From Enterococcaceae bacterium OF42-14pH9A (lineage in GTDB: Bacteria > Bacillota > Bacilli > Lactobacillales > Enterococcaceae): a stretch of DNA of 64,000 nucleotides. Positions 37,234 to 47,760 of the stretch are shown here, in pieces. A program made the translations under genes and the position numbers. Every line of letters begins with the position of its first letter. Within the stretch, counting starts at the first letter, position 1. The notes beneath the pieces are model-generated. The model searched no databases. It was not told where the DNA came from and saw only the letters and a program-made list of their open reading frames with translations. The stretch lies in contig JAQEYU010000001.1 of the NCBI GenBank assembly GCA_027692465.1, positions 248,001 through 312,000 of the forward strand, in the 5' to 3' direction.

Positions 37234-38562
37234 ATGACGATATACGGAAAGCAGGAAATTATTCCAGCCGGCGAAAAGATTGCCATTGCGGAAGGGGAAT
37301 TTGTGATTTCCCGAAAGGCGCTGGAGACGGAAAAGAGCAAGCTGCACTGCAACCGTTGCGGCAGTCGCTTTTCTCTGCGGGAGGTCCGTCTTCCTTCGGG
37401 AAATCTCTATTGCCCGCAGTGTGTGTTATACGGACGTCTGACAGATCGGGATCAGCTGGTTTCAATCCATCGTGAAGAATCCGATGAAAGACCGGCGAAG
37501 GATCAGATTTCTTGTCAATGGCCGGGCCGTTTGACAAACCCGCAGCAACGACTGGCAGATGAACTGGTCAAGTGTTGGGCAGACCGGCAAAATGCTTTGT
37601 TATGGGCAGTTACAGGATCCGGAAAAACAGAAATGCTGTTTCCTTTGTTGGAGAGAGCCTTGAATGACGGGCGCAAGATTGCCTTGGCTACGCCTCGGAT
37701 CGATGTCTGTCGAGAACTGTATCCTCGAATTGCAGCCGCTTTTACAAAAGCCGAGTTGCTGCTGCGCTATGGTGGCTCGGAGGATCAGTGGCGAAAATTT
37801 GATCTGCTGGTCTGTACGACCCATCAACTGCTGCATTTTTATCAGTCATTCGATCTTTTGATAGTGGATGAAAGTGACGCTTTTCCATATGAAGGCGATC
37901 CGCTTTTGGAATTTGGCACGCTGCAATCATTGAAACCCGAAGGAATCCGGGTCTGCTTATCGGCAACACCGACAGAAAGGCTGGTACGGACAGCTGAGCA
38001 AGAAGGCTGGCAGATTCTGCGTCTGCCACAGCGCTACCACCGGCGTCCGCTGGTATTACCGGAGCTGGTTTTTCTGGAGGGATGGCGCAAACTTGCGGAA
38101 AAACCGCTGCCGCAATTGAGATTTCTCCGGATCTGTCAGCAGCTTCTCAAAGAAAGTCGGGTGTTGATTTTTTGTCCGGATATTTCTTATATGCTGGTAC
38201 TGGAAAAAATGCTGCAGGTAAAACTTTCGGGCCGTAAGATCACCTCTGTATCTGCCAAAGATCCGCTGCGGGAAGAAAAGATTCTGCAGATGCGCAATAA
38301 TCACTGGGACATTTTATTGTGTACGACTGTTTTGGAACGGGGCGTGACTTTTGCAAATGTTTCCGTCATCGTTTTGGGAGCCGAGCATGATGTTTTCACT
38401 AAGTCGGTTCTGGTGCAGATTGCCGGTCGGGTGGATCGAAAGGGGAATCGGCAAAACGGCCGGGTGGTTTTCTGTTTCCAAGAACAAACTTCAGCGATCC
38501 GTAAGGGGATAAAAGAGATCCGGCAAATGAATCGTTTGGCGCAGGAGGGCTGTGACTTATGA
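37234..38562 (+). CDS. comFA: ComFA, DNA uptake ATP-dependent helicase
   Basis: Motor-like ATPase needed for transporting single-stranded DNA during competence. 442 residues: zinc finger CNRCGS...CPQC near 35-60, Walker A AVTGSGKTEMLF, DEAD-type box LLIVDESDAFPYEGD, LSATPTERL, and helicase C-terminal motifs TTVLERGVTFANV and QIAGRVDRKGNRQNG. Start ATG 37234 after GAGGAGG. It overlaps comFC by four bases. Intact, so DNA uptake functions may be retained. Confidence 0.95.
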   Translation: MTIYGKQEIIPAGEKIAIAEGEFVISRKALETEKSKLHCNRCGSRFSLREVRLPSGNLYCPQCVLYGRLTDRDQLVSIHREESDERPAKDQISCQWPGRLTNPQQRLADELVKCWADRQNALLWAVTGSGKTEMLFPLLERALNDGRKIALATPRIDVCRELYPRIAAAFTKAELLLRYGGSEDQWRKFDLLVCTTHQLLHFYQSFDLLIVDESDAFPYEGDPLLEFGTLQSLKPEGIRVCLSATPTERLVRTAEQEGWQILRLPQRYHRRPLVLPELVFLEGWRKLAEKPLPQLRFLRICQQLLKESRVLIFCPDISYMLVLEKMLQVKLSGRKITSVSAKDPLREEKILQMRNNHWDILLCTTVLERGVTFANVSVIVLGAEHDVFTKSVLVQIAGRVDRKGNRQNGRVVFCFQEQTSAIRKGIKEIRQMNRLAQEGCDL

Positions 38563-39242
38563 TCTGCGGGTATTGTCAAAGGAAGATCATTCGTAATCTG
38601 GCAGTAAAAGAGATCGTGTTTCCCTGGCTGCTCGCTGATTTTGAACTCTGCGACAGCTGTCGCGTCCTTTTTGCCGCTATCGATCCCGCTGACAGCTGTC
38701 CCCAATGCAGCAGGTCGGGGGTAAAAGAGCTCTGCGGAGATTGTCGAATATGGAATGAACAGTACCCTGAACATCCGTTGATGCACAACGCTTTATTCTG
38801 TTATGACGAGTCGTTTGCTGAATGGCTGGGCCGTTACAAATTTTACGGTGATTATCGGCTGCGCCATACGTTTGCTACAGAAGTGCGACAACAGATGCGA
38901 AACTATCGAAAGAATCTGATCTGTCCAATACCCCTGTCGCAGGAGCGGTTTGCTGAACGGGGCTTCAATCAAACCACAGCATTTTTGCAAGCAGCCGGGA
39001 TCAGGACTACGGAGCTCTTGATCCGCTCTTGCCACAGTGAGCCTCAGTCCAAAAAAGATCGGCAGGCACGGTTGGCATTGCAACAGCCATACGCCCTTTC
39101 AGATAACAGCCATTTGATCGCCGGACGCAAAATCTTGTTGATCGATGATGTCTATACTACCGGCCGGACGCTGCGTCACGCTGCTGATCTGTTGTGGACC
39201 CAAGGACCGGCTGCAATCGGCAGTTTTTCATTGGCACGGTAA
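38559..39242 (+). CDS. comFC: ComFC, phosphoribosyltransferase-like competence protein
   Basis: 227 residues with two cysteine pairs forming an N-terminal zinc ribbon (CGYC, CDSC, CPQC, CGDC) and a C-terminal phosphoribosyltransferase fold with the PRPP-like signature ILLIDDVYTTGRTL. Partner of ComFA in natural transformation. ATGA overlap with comFA indicates coupled translation. Confidence 0.94.
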   Translation: MICGYCQRKIIRNLAVKEIVFPWLLADFELCDSCRVLFAAIDPADSCPQCSRSGVKELCGDCRIWNEQYPEHPLMHNALFCYDESFAEWLGRYKFYGDYRLRHTFATEVRQQMRNYRKNLICPIPLSQERFAERGFNQTTAFLQAAGIRTTELLIRSCHSEPQSKKDRQARLALQQPYALSDNSHLIAGRKILLIDDVYTTGRTLRHAADLLWTQGPAAIGSFSLAR

Positions 39243-39284
39243 CTAGGAGTTATCCAGCAGCACCGACAATTCAGCTTTTTGAGG

Positions 39285-39388
39285 GGCCGCCGAAATCAAG
39301 GAGTAGACGGCTGCTTATGTGGGAATGAAGCTGCGCATGTATGATGCAGAGTCCAAACGATTTGCCGGTGAAGTTTTCAGATACGCCC
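39285..39388. repeat. Diverged copy of the GTGTCTGAAAAC-type repeat element
   Basis: The block GCCGAAATCAAGGAGTA...GCTTATGTGG...AAGCTGCGCAT seen at 61943-61990 recurs here at 39289-39340, and the right end AGTTTTCAGATACGCCC (39372-39388) matches the terminal repeat at 62034-62051. The left end cannot be recognised, so this is a partial or decayed copy. Confidence 0.75.
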
Positions 39389-39433
39389 GCTTGCTGGCGG
39401 CTAAGAATATACTGAAATTGGTAGCGTTTAAGT

Positions 39434-39461
39434 TTGCAAAACAGTGAGAGTCCGCTATAAT
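39434..39461 (+). promoter_or_regulatory. hpf promoter
   Basis: TTGCAA (39434-39439), 16 bases, TATAAT (39456-39461). Confidence 0.7.
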
Positions 39462-39530
39462 AAAAGTAAGAAGAGGGAGCGGGAGTGGTCCTCGTTCTTT
39501 CTTTAGTGGTAGACGAAAGGGGCAATTGTT

Positions 39531-40085
39531 ATGTTTAGATACAATGTACGCGGAGAAAATGTCGAGGTTACAGATGCTATTCGTGATTACGTGGAGAAAA
39601 AAGTTGGGAAATTGGAACGCTACTTCAATGACGTACCAAATGCAACTGCTCATGTGAATCTGAAAGTATATACCGAAAAAACTGCGAAAGTGGAAGTAAC
39701 TATCCCACTACCATATCTGGTATTGCGCGCTGAAGAAACTTCACCGGATCTGTATGCAAGTATCGACCTGGTTGTCGACAAGCTGGAACGTCAGATTCGC
39801 AAGTTCAAAACAAAAATCAACCGTAAATCTCGTGAAACCGGTGTTCCGGACAGCGAAGCACAAGTTCTCTTCAACAACGAACCGACTGAAGAAGAAAACG
39901 GAACGGACTTGGATATCGTCCGGACCAAACGTCTGTCTTTGAAACCGATGGACAGTGAAGAAGCGGTATTGCAAATGAACATGTTGGGACATAACTTCTT
40001 CATCTTTGAAGATGCAGAAACCAACGGCACCAGCATCGTTTATCGTCGTAAAGACGGCAAATACGGTTTGATTGAAACCGATTGA
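39531..40085 (+). CDS. hpf: Ribosome hibernation promoting factor, long form
   Basis: Binds the 30S decoding region and dimerises ribosomes into 100S particles in slow growth. 184 residues: N-terminal HPF/YfiA domain ([20 protein letters not shown]) and C-terminal dimerisation domain with [20 protein letters not shown] and [20 protein letters not shown]. Ribosome site AAAGGGG precedes the ATG. Own promoter and terminator. It follows comFC as in many Lactobacillales. Confidence 0.96.
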   Translation: MFRYNVRGENVEVTDAIRDYVEKKVGKLERYFNDVPNATAHVNLKVYTEKTAKVEVTIPLPYLVLRAEETSPDLYASIDLVVDKLERQIRKFKTKINRKSRETGVPDSEAQVLFNNEPTEEENGTDLDIVRTKRLSLKPMDSEEAVLQMNMLGHNFFIFEDAETNGTSIVYRRKDGKYGLIETD

Positions 40086-40097
40086 TCAAAACACCAT

Positions 40098-40126
40098 CCG
40101 GAGGCGCACAGCGCCTCCGTTTTTTG
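40098..40126 (+). terminator. Terminator after hpf
   Basis: CGGAGGCGC and GCGCCTCCG pair around ACA, followed by six T. Confidence 0.93.
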
Positions 40127-40139
40127 TGTCCAGGTTATT

Positions 40140-40341
40140 GGATAACTGCCTGAGTTATCATAGATATCAAGAAGTGTCTGAAGCGGGCTGTCTTTGCCAT
40201 GATTTGCCGAGGATAAATCACAGAACGTAGCGGGGATATGCGAAGTCGCAGCTGTGATCACGAAAGAGTGTTAAGAATTTGTACTTTAGTTCTTCTAACC
40301 TTCTTCTAACTGTTTCATTTGTAGAAAAGTAATGCTAAAAT
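40140..40341 (+). promoter_or_regulatory. secA upstream region and promoter
   Basis: TTTCAT (40313-40318), 17 bases, extended -10 TGC-TAAAAT (40336-40341). Two identical direct repeats TTCTTCTAAC (40290-40299 and 40301-40310) with an 11-base period sit directly in front of the -35. Further upstream GATAAC (about 40141) and GTTATC (about 40154) can form a small hairpin. Confidence 0.55.
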
Positions 40342-40396
40342 AGTCTGGAGAGTTTCTGCATTGAAACAATTTGACTTAAAGGAGAATCATCACTAC

Positions 40397-42904
40397 ATGG
40401 CCAATTTCCTACGTAAGATTATTGAAAATGATAAAAAAGAATTGAAGCGCTTAGACGCTATCGCCAATAAAGTCGAAAGTTTTGCTGATCAAATGGCAGC
40501 TTTGACGGACGAACAACTGCGGGACAAAGCGGAAGAATTCCGCGGCCAATTGCAAAGCGGCAAAACACTGGATGACATTCTGCCGGAAGCTTTCGCGGTT
40601 GTCCGTGAAGGGGCCCGTCGTGTGCTGGGCCTGTATCCGTACCATGTACAGATCATGGGTGGGGTCGTTCTGCATGATGGGAATATCTCTGAAATGCGTA
40701 CCGGTGAAGGGAAGACTTTGACGGCGACGATGCCGGTTTATTTGAATGCGCTGAGCGGCGAAGGGGTCCACGTGGTCACAGTCAATGAATATTTGGCGAC
40801 TCGTGACTCCACTGAAATGGGCGAACTTTATAACTTCCTGGGACTGACAGTCGGTTTGAATACGAATGCGATGTCTGCTGAAGAAAAACGGGCAGCTTAT
40901 GCCTGCGACATCACATACAGTACCAACAACGAGCTGGGGTTTGATTACCTGCGGGACAACATGGTGGTTTATCGTAACCAAATGGTACAACGCCCGCTGA
41001 ATTTTGCTCTGGTGGATGAAGTGGACTCGATTTTGATCGATGAAGCGCGGACGCCGCTGATCATTTCCGGTCAAGCGGAAAAATCAACCGCACTTTATAC
41101 CCGTACCGACAACTTCGTCAAACGTCTGAAAAATGAAGAAGACTATAAGATTGATGTTCAGTCCAAGACAATCGGTCTGACAGAAGCCGGTATCGAGAAG
41201 GCCGAAGAAACATTCGGTTTGAACAACTTGTACGATATCGAAAATACCGCATTGACCCACCATATGGATCAGGCTTTGCGGGCCAACTATATCATGTTGC
41301 GAGACATTGATTATGTGGTGACTGACGGCAAAGTTATGATCGTCGACCAATTTACCGGTCGTATCATGGACGGCCGCCGTTATTCTGACGGTTTGCACCA
41401 GGCGATTGAAGCCAAAGAAGGCGTTGAGATCGAAGACGAAACCAAAACGATGGCGACCATTACATTCCAGAACTACTTCCGGATGTACAAAAAGCTGGCC
41501 GGGATGACCGGTACCGCCAAAACCGAAGAAGAAGAGTTCCGTGAAATCTACAATATGCAGGTTATTCAGATTCCGACCAACCGGCCGGTGATTCGTGATG
41601 ACCGTTCAGATCTCTTGTATCCGTCTTTGGACAGTAAATTCAAAGCCGTAGTACAGGATATCAAAGACCGTCACCGCAAAGGTCAGCCGGTTCTGGTAGG
41701 TACGGTTGCAGTAGAAACTTCCGAGCTGCTTTCTAATTTATTGGATAAAGAACAGGTGCCTCATGAAGTGCTGAATGCGAAAAACCACTTTAAAGAAGCC
41801 GAAATCATTTTGAACGCCGGGCAAAAAGGTGCAGTTACGATTGCAACCAACATGGCCGGTCGTGGTACGGATATCAAGTTGGGCCTGGAAGTGGCAGAAC
41901 TGGGCGGTTTGGCCGTAATCGGTACCGAACGCCATGAATCTCGTCGTATTGATAATCAGCTGCGGGGACGTTCTGGTCGTCAAGGAGATCCGGGGGTTTC
42001 TCAGTTCTATCTGTCATTGGAAGATGATTTGATGAAACGGTTCGGCTCTGATCGAATCAAAGCATTTATGGAGCGTCTGAACGTTGCCGAAGAAGACCAG
42101 GTGATTCAATCCAAAATGATCACCAAACAGGTGGAAGGCGCGCAAAAACGCGTGGAAGGCAACAACTATGATACTCGTAAAAATGTCCTGCAATACGATG
42201 ATGTGATGCGGGAACAGCGGGAAGTGATGTATGGTCAACGCCAAGAGGTCATCATGGAAGAAAAAGACCTCAATCGGACGCTGATGAACATGGTGAAACG
42301 GACGATTGAGCGGGCAGTAGACGCCCATACCCAGTTGGAACAACCGGAATGGAACCTGAATGCCATCGTGGATTTTGCCGGCAATACGCTGGTCCATGAA
42401 GACAGCATTTCCGTTGAAGATCTGAAAGGCAAAGATGCCCAACAGATCAAAGACTACCTTTACAGTCGGGCCGAAGAAATTTTCAATCAGAAACAAGAAC
42501 AGCTGAATTCTCCGGAACAATTGCTGGAATTTGAAAAAGTCGTGATCTTGCGGGTGGTCGACTCCAAATGGACGGACCATATCGATGAAATGGACCAGTT
42601 GCGCCAGTCAATCGGTTTGCGCTCATACGGGCAGAACAATCCATTGGTGGAGTACCAAACAGAAGGCTACAATATGTTTGAGAACATGATCGGTGCTATC
42701 GAGTTCGAAGTAACCCGTCTGTTCATGAAAGCCGAGATTCGTCAAAATGTTCAACGAGAACAAGTTGCTCAGGGTCAGCCGGAAGAACCAGAAGAACAGG
42801 CACCGGCACAGCGTCCGGTCCATGTGGAAAAGGTCGGCCGTAATGATCCTTGTCCGTGCGGCAGCGGCAAAAAGTTCAAAAACTGCCATGGTAAAGGCTT
42901 GTAA
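40397..42904 (+). CDS. secA: Preprotein translocase ATPase SecA
   Basis: Drives secretory proteins through SecYEG. 835 residues. DEAD motor motifs: [13 protein letters not shown] near 101, [29 protein letters not shown], and [19 protein letters not shown]-terminal SEC-C zinc motif [14 protein letters not shown]. Start ATG 40397 follows AAAGGAG; an in-frame TTG at 40361 lies before that site. Only one SecA is present in the window. Confidence 0.98.
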   Translation: MANFLRKIIENDKKELKRLDAIANKVESFADQMAALTDEQLRDKAEEFRGQLQSGKTLDDILPEAFAVVREGARRVLGLYPYHVQIMGGVVLHDGNISEMRTGEGKTLTATMPVYLNALSGEGVHVVTVNEYLATRDSTEMGELYNFLGLTVGLNTNAMSAEEKRAAYACDITYSTNNELGFDYLRDNMVVYRNQMVQRPLNFALVDEVDSILIDEARTPLIISGQAEKSTALYTRTDNFVKRLKNEEDYKIDVQSKTIGLTEAGIEKAEETFGLNNLYDIENTALTHHMDQALRANYIMLRDIDYVVTDGKVMIVDQFTGRIMDGRRYSDGLHQAIEAKEGVEIEDETKTMATITFQNYFRMYKKLAGMTGTAKTEEEEFREIYNMQVIQIPTNRPVIRDDRSDLLYPSLDSKFKAVVQDIKDRHRKGQPVLVGTVAVETSELLSNLLDKEQVPHEVLNAKNHFKEAEIILNAGQKGAVTIATNMAGRGTDIKLGLEVAELGGLAVIGTERHESRRIDNQLRGRSGRQGDPGVSQFYLSLEDDLMKRFGSDRIKAFMERLNVAEEDQVIQSKMITKQVEGAQKRVEGNNYDTRKNVLQYDDVMREQREVMYGQRQEVIMEEKDLNRTLMNMVKRTIERAVDAHTQLEQPEWNLNAIVDFAGNTLVHEDSISVEDLKGKDAQQIKDYLYSRAEEIFNQKQEQLNSPEQLLEFEKVVILRVVDSKWTDHIDEMDQLRQSIGLRSYGQNNPLVEYQTEGYNMFENMIGAIEFEVTRLFMKAEIRQNVQREQVAQGQPEEPEEQAPAQRPVHVEKVGRNDPCPCGSGKKFKNCHGKGL

Positions 42905-42956
42905 GACGGCTGTTTTTTGACAAATCGTTAAAAAGCTGTCACTCTATTGAAGGTTA

Positions 42957-42990
42957 CAGACAGGCTGGCGCAATTGCCCAGCCTGTTTTG
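42957..42990 (+). terminator. Terminator between secA and prfB
   Basis: ACAGGCTGG and CCAGCCTGT pair around about nine bases, followed by only four T. Confidence 0.65.
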
Positions 42991-43071
42991 GTAAAATCCG
43001 CAGCTGCCGGGCGCAGTTGTTTTTCCGACAAGCAGCGGAGAAAAATTAGCGAAAACAGAGGAGCGATCAAG

Positions 43072-44179
43072 ATGGAATTAGCAGAAATCCGCAACACCCT
43101 TGACGAAATGCAGACCAAAATCACAAGTTTTAGGGGGTCTCTTTGACTTAGATCAGTTGGAAGAAGACATCGCTGAAGCAGAACACAAGATGGCCGAACC
43201 GGGTTTTTGGGACGATACCGAAGCCGCACAACTGGTTATCAATGAAAACAATGCCAACAAGGCCGCCTATGATTCTTTCCAGCACTTGGCCGGCGAAGTC
43301 GAAGAATTGGTTATGATGGAAGAAATGATCGCTGAAGAGCCGGATGAAGAGCTGCAACAGGAGCTTGAAGAACGGCTGGGACAGGTCGGCGAACAGATGA
43401 ATTCTTATGAACTTTCCATGCTGCTGGACGAGCCTTATGATCATAACAATGCGATTGTTGAACTGCACCCCGGCGCCGGTGGGACCGAATCTCAGGACTG
43501 GGGCAGTATGCTGCTGCGTATGTATACCAGATGGGCTGAACAACATGGATATCAGGTAGAAACTTTGGATTACCAAGCCGGCGATGAAGCGGGTATCAAG
43601 AGTGTCACACTGTTGATCAAAGGATATAACGCATACGGCTATCTGAAATCGGAAAAAGGGGTTCATCGGCTGGTTCGTATTTCGCCGTTTGACTCAGCAA
43701 AACGCCGCCACACTTCATTTTGTTCCTGTGATGTGATGCCGGAATTGGATGCCAATATCGACATCGAAGTCAATCCCGACGATATCCGTGTGGATGTTTT
43801 CCGTGCCAGCGGGGCCGGCGGGCAGCACATTAATAAGACCTCTTCAGCAGTTCGGATCACCCATATTCCCACCGGAATCGTGGTTGCCAGCCAAGCTCAG
43901 CGCTCCCAGTTCCAAAACCGGGATACCGCTATGGGAATGTTGAAGGCAAAACTGTATCAATTAGAGATTGAAAAGCAGGAGCAGGAAGCTGCTGCGCTGC
44001 GGGGCGAACAATTGGAGATCGGCTGGGGTTCTCAGATCCGTTCTTATGTGTTCCATCCTTACTCAATGGTCAAAGATCATCGCACTAATTTTGAGACCGG
44101 AAATGTCCAAGCGGTCATGGATGGCGACATTGACGGCTTCATTGATGCTTATTTGAAGCTGAAACTTAATCGGGAGTAA
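43072..44179 (+). CDS. prfB: Peptide chain release factor 2, with programmed +1 frameshift
   Basis: Recognises UGA and UAA stop codons. Translation starts at ATG 43072 ([13 protein letters not shown]) after GAGGAG, reads 24 codons to CTT at 43141-43143, meets UGA at 43144-43146 and shifts +1 to continue with GAC at 43145. Joined product is 368 residues. Motifs are SPF in [12 protein letters not shown] (about 203) and the catalytic GGQ in GAGGQHINK (about 249). The frameshift gives autoregulation by RF2 level. Coding segments are 43072-43143 and 43145-44179. Confidence 0.96.
43132..43147 (+). promoter_or_regulatory. RF2 programmed frameshift site
   Basis: AGGGGG, an internal ribosome-binding-like element, then TCT, the slippery CTT and the stop TGA followed by C. 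This is the classical arrangement with three bases between the purine-rich element and the CTT. Confidence 0.95.
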
Positions 44180-44502
44180 TGGTGTCCCTGCAAACAGTTG
44201 CGACGGGTATTTTGGTTTCTCACCGCAAGTTGTGGAGAAATTTATGTCTGTAAGGATCCCAGAGCTTTTAAAAACTTCGGATCCGGCGAAATTTTCATCC
44301 GAATCTAAATTTAATCGGGTACCCAATCATCGAGAAAAGCGGCGATTGCCGCTTTTTTCGATGTTCTTTTGCAAGCTGATGTTTTTTGAAATGTGGGGCA
44401 TGTGATTATTTGACACATAAATGTAACCTAATGAAAGAAAGTTGCAATATTCGTGTGCTATACTACGTGAGTATTGAAATCTAGCAAGATGGAGAGATAG
44501 CC
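44180..44502 (+). other. prfB-ftsE intergenic region with terminator and ftsE promoter
   Basis: No gene. A terminator AAAAGCGGC/GCCGCTTTTTT lies at about 44336-44360. Before it, two GGATCC-containing arms (about 44255 and 44279) could pair. The ftsE promoter is an extended -10, TGC-TATACT at 44456-44464, without a good -35. Confidence 0.6.
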
Positions 44503-45189
44503 ATGATTGAAATGAAGGATGTAATGAAAAAGTACTCCAACGGTACGACTGCCATCCGCAATATCACCATCAATATCGATCAAGGTGAGTTTGTATACGT
44601 GGTAGGTCCTTCTGGGGCGGGTAAGTCCACCTTTATCAAATTGATGTATCGTGAAGAAAAGGCAACAAAAGGGACCTTGAATGTTGCCGGACACGACCTG
44701 GTAGGCATCAAGAACAGTGAGATCCCGTTGATGCGCCGGGAGATCGGCGTCGTCTTCCAGGATTATAAACTGCTGCCGAAAAAAACGGTTTATGAAAATG
44801 TCGCTTATGCGATGCAGGTCATCGGCCGCAAACCTCGTGATATTAAAAAACGAGTGATGGAGGTCTTGGACCTGGTAGGTTTGAAACACAAAGTCCGAGT
44901 TTTCCCGAGTGAGCTCTCCGGGGGGGAACAACAGCGGGTATCCATTGCCCGGGCCATCGTCAATACCCCGAAAGTATTGATCTGTGACGAACCTACGGGT
45001 AACCTTGACCCGGAAAACTCTTGGGAAATCATGAAGCTCTTGGATCGTATCAACGCCCAAGGCACGACGATCGTGATGGCGACCCACAACTCCACCATCG
45101 TAAATACGATTCGTCACCGAGTGATCGCCATTGAAAACGGTCGGATCATTCGAGACCAAGCGGAAGGGGAATACGGATACGATGATTAG
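44503..45189 (+). CDS. ftsE: Cell division ABC-type ATPase FtsE
   Basis: With FtsX forms a membrane complex that activates peptidoglycan hydrolases. 228 residues: Walker A VGPSGAGKSTFIKL, Q-loop GVVFQDYKLLP, signature LSGGEQQRVSIARA, Walker B VLICDEPTGNLDP, switch MATHNS. Overlaps ftsX by eight bases. Location after secA-prfB is the conserved Lactobacillales order. Confidence 0.97.
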   Translation: MIEMKDVMKKYSNGTTAIRNITINIDQGEFVYVVGPSGAGKSTFIKLMYREEKATKGTLNVAGHDLVGIKNSEIPLMRREIGVVFQDYKLLPKKTVYENVAYAMQVIGRKPRDIKKRVMEVLDLVGLKHKVRVFPSELSGGEQQRVSIARAIVNTPKVLICDEPTGNLDPENSWEIMKLLDRINAQGTTIVMATHNSTIVNTIRHRVIAIENGRIIRDQAEGEYGYDD

Positions 45190-46066
45190 AACTTTTTTCC
45201 GTCATTTACTTGAGAGTATCAAAAGTCTGAAGCGTAACGGGTGGATGACTGTGGCTTCAGTCAGTGCGGTGACCATCACCTTGTCATTGGTAGGAATCTT
45301 CATGGCGGTCATTTTGAATGCTACCAAACTGGCCGAAGATATCGAAAGCAATGTGGATGTTTCGGTTTTCATCGAATACGGGACCAAAAAACCGGAAATC
45401 GATAAATTAGAAACTGAACTGGAGCAGTTGAGCAATGTAAAAGATGTCAAATTTTCCAGTGCTGATGCCGAATTGGACAAAATCAAAAAAACTATGGGCC
45501 CGGAATGGGATCTCTTCGATGAAGACAGTAATCCCTTGTACGATGTTTTCATCGTCAGTACGGCCGAGCCCAAGCTGACCAAAACCGTTGCTGAGGAAGC
45601 AGGGAAATTGGCCAATGTTTACAAGGCCGATTACGGCGGCTTGGAATCAGAAAAAATCTTCAGGATCGCCGACTTGGTGAAAACATGGGGACTGGCTGCT
45701 GCTGCTTTATTGCTGTTCGTTGCGATGTTTTTAATCTCCAATACGATCCGGATTACGATTATTTCCCGACAACGGGAAATTCAGATCATGCGGCTGGTAG
45801 GGGCGAAAAACGGGTATATCCGTTGGCCGTTCTTCCTTGAAGGCGGCTGGATCGGACTGATCGGTGCAGCGATTCCTGTGCTGCTGGTGGTCTTCGGCTA
45901 TGGCAAGGTCTATCAGATTATGAATCCGATCCTGCTGCGCTCCAACTACAGTATGGTGACACCGGACGCTTTAAGCTGGCAGATTTCACTGATGATGATA
46001 CTGGTTGGTTTTTTGATCGGTTCTCTGGGCTCAGTCTTATCGATGCGTCGTTTCTTAAAAATCTGA
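45182..46066 (+). CDS. ftsX: Cell division protein FtsX
   Basis: Polytopic membrane partner of FtsE. 294 residues, starting MIRTFFRHLLESIKSLKRNG. One membrane helix near 22-44, a large extracellular loop (about 50-165) that contacts hydrolases, and three C-terminal helices around 168-190, 217-240 and 265-287. The start inside the end of ftsE (eight-base overlap) matches the family N terminus better than a longer upstream in-frame start at 45131. Confidence 0.96.
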   Translation: MIRTFFRHLLESIKSLKRNGWMTVASVSAVTITLSLVGIFMAVILNATKLAEDIESNVDVSVFIEYGTKKPEIDKLETELEQLSNVKDVKFSSADAELDKIKKTMGPEWDLFDEDSNPLYDVFIVSTAEPKLTKTVAEEAGKLANVYKADYGGLESEKIFRIADLVKTWGLAAAALLLFVAMFLISNTIRITIISRQREIQIMRLVGAKNGYIRWPFFLEGGWIGLIGAAIPVLLVVFGYGKVYQIMNPILLRSNYSMVTPDALSWQISLMMILVGFLIGSLGSVLSMRRFLKI

Positions 46067-46073
46067 TCACTAA

Positions 46074-46106
46074 GCGATCCGGCTGTTTCAGCCGGATCGT
46101 TTTTCT
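46074..46106 (+). terminator. Terminator after ftsEX
   Basis: CGATCCGGCTG and CAGCCGGATCG pair around TTT, followed by five T. Confidence 0.95.
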
Positions 46107-46311
46107 TTTGCAAAAAAGTGGCTTGCCAAATCGGGCACTTTGTCAAATCGGATTGATGCTGTCAGCTAAGAGGATCAAAGCGGGAGCGTGATCGCTACTG
46201 CGATTTTTGGGGGAGAACAGTCTGTGAGGTATAAAAGACAGACCTGCAGCTTTACAAGTGGATTTTGTTCCGTTATCCTGAAAGAAAAGTGTCCAGGTTG
46301 GAGAAAACACT

Positions 46312-47760
46312 ATGCAGTTTATTACTGAAAATATTTTTACGGTCATCGCCATTGCAAATATTTTGTTGTCTGTGGTCATCGTTTTCCGGAAGCGACGTGA
46401 AACCGCACAGACTTGGGCTTGGCTGCTGGTCTTGACCTTCATACCAGTGCTGGGATTTGTACTGTATATTTTCTTCGGACGGGGAATCTCCCAGGATCGG
46501 ATTTTCGATCTGAAAATGCAGAGCAAGCTGGGGATGAATGTGGAGATTGAAGAGCAGCGGCAGGCGCTGCAGCGGGATCTGTTCCCGCATCCGCCCACGG
46601 CCCAAGTCGATGTGCGGCAGCTGGTATACATGCTGACGGTTTTTGAGCGTTCTTTGTACACCACAACCAACGAAGTCAGGTTGTATACTGATGGGCGGGA
46701 AAAATTCGATGCCCTGTTGGCGGATATCGAACAGGCGGAAAATCATATTCATATGCAATACTATATTTACCGCAGTGATACACTGGGTGTCGAGCTCAGA
46801 GATGCCTTGGTAAGAGCAGCCAAAAGAGGGGTGACAGTTCGGGTGCTGCTGGATGCTTGGGGATCCACGCAGGTGTCGATGAATTTCTTTGCCGAATTAA
46901 AAGCAGCCGGCGGGCAGGTCGCCTTGTTCTTCCCGCTTTTTGTGCCGTATATCAATCCCAGGATCAATTATCGGAATCATCGAAAAATTGTCGTCATCGA
47001 CGGCTGTATCGGGTATACCGGCGGCTTCAACGTAGGGTATGAGTATCTGGGTTTAGTCAAAAAGTTCGGCTATTGGCGGGATAATCATCTGCGGATCCAA
47101 GGAGAAGCAATCTATTCACTGCAAAACCGCTTTTTGATGGACTGGAATTCCCAACATACCGATGAAGTCCAATACGCCAAAGCGTTTTTCCCGGAGATCA
47201 CCAGTACCGGGCACGTTGCGATCCAAGTGGTTACCAGCGGACCGGATTCGGAATTTGAACAGATCAAAATGACGTATTTGAAAATGATCAGTATGGCTAA
47301 AAGTGAGATTCTGATTCAAACGCCTTATTATATTCCGGATGAATCGATTCATGAGGCCTTGAAACTGGCCCTGCTTTCCGGCGTTTCCGTCCATCTGCAG
47401 ATTCCTAATAAGCCGGATCACCCCTTTGTTTATTGGGCGACCTACTCCTTTGCAGCTGAGCTGTTGCAATACGGGGCAGTGGTGGAAACCTATGAAAAAG
47501 GCTTTATGCATGCGAAAACCATGATTATCGACAACGGCATCGTCTCAGTCGGGTCCGCCAATATCGACGTTCGCTCCTTCCGATTGGATTTCGAGGTGAA
47601 CTGTGTGCTGTACGATGAACAGATGGCACAGACTGTCAGAAATGCCTTCTTTCAGGACAGCCGGGATTCAAAGTCTTTGACCAAAGAGCTTTATCAGAAC
47701 CGTGGTCTGGTCATCAAGGTCAAGGAGGGGCTGGCACGCTTAATCTCGCCACTGCTCTAA
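46312..47760 (+). CDS. cls: Cardiolipin synthase
   Basis: Phospholipase D superfamily enzyme condensing two phosphatidylglycerols into cardiolipin. 482 residues: two N-terminal membrane helices (about 8-25 and 36-55), HKD motif 1 in NYRNHRKIVVIDG (about 222) and HKD motif 2 in MHAKTMIIDNGIVSVGSAN (about 400). Full length. The ribosome site is a weak GGAG. In enterococci cls mutations accompany daptomycin resistance, as do changes in liaXYZ later in this window. Confidence 0.95.
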   Translation: MQFITENIFTVIAIANILLSVVIVFRKRRETAQTWAWLLVLTFIPVLGFVLYIFFGRGISQDRIFDLKMQSKLGMNVEIEEQRQALQRDLFPHPPTAQVDVRQLVYMLTVFERSLYTTTNEVRLYTDGREKFDALLADIEQAENHIHMQYYIYRSDTLGVELRDALVRAAKRGVTVRVLLDAWGSTQVSMNFFAELKAAGGQVALFFPLFVPYINPRINYRNHRKIVVIDGCIGYTGGFNVGYEYLGLVKKFGYWRDNHLRIQGEAIYSLQNRFLMDWNSQHTDEVQYAKAFFPEITSTGHVAIQVVTSGPDSEFEQIKMTYLKMISMAKSEILIQTPYYIPDESIHEALKLALLSGVSVHLQIPNKPDHPFVYWATYSFAAELLQYGAVVETYEKGFMHAKTMIIDNGIVSVGSANIDVRSFRLDFEVNCVLYDEQMAQTVRNAFFQDSRDSKSLTKELYQNRGLVIKVKEGLARLISPLL

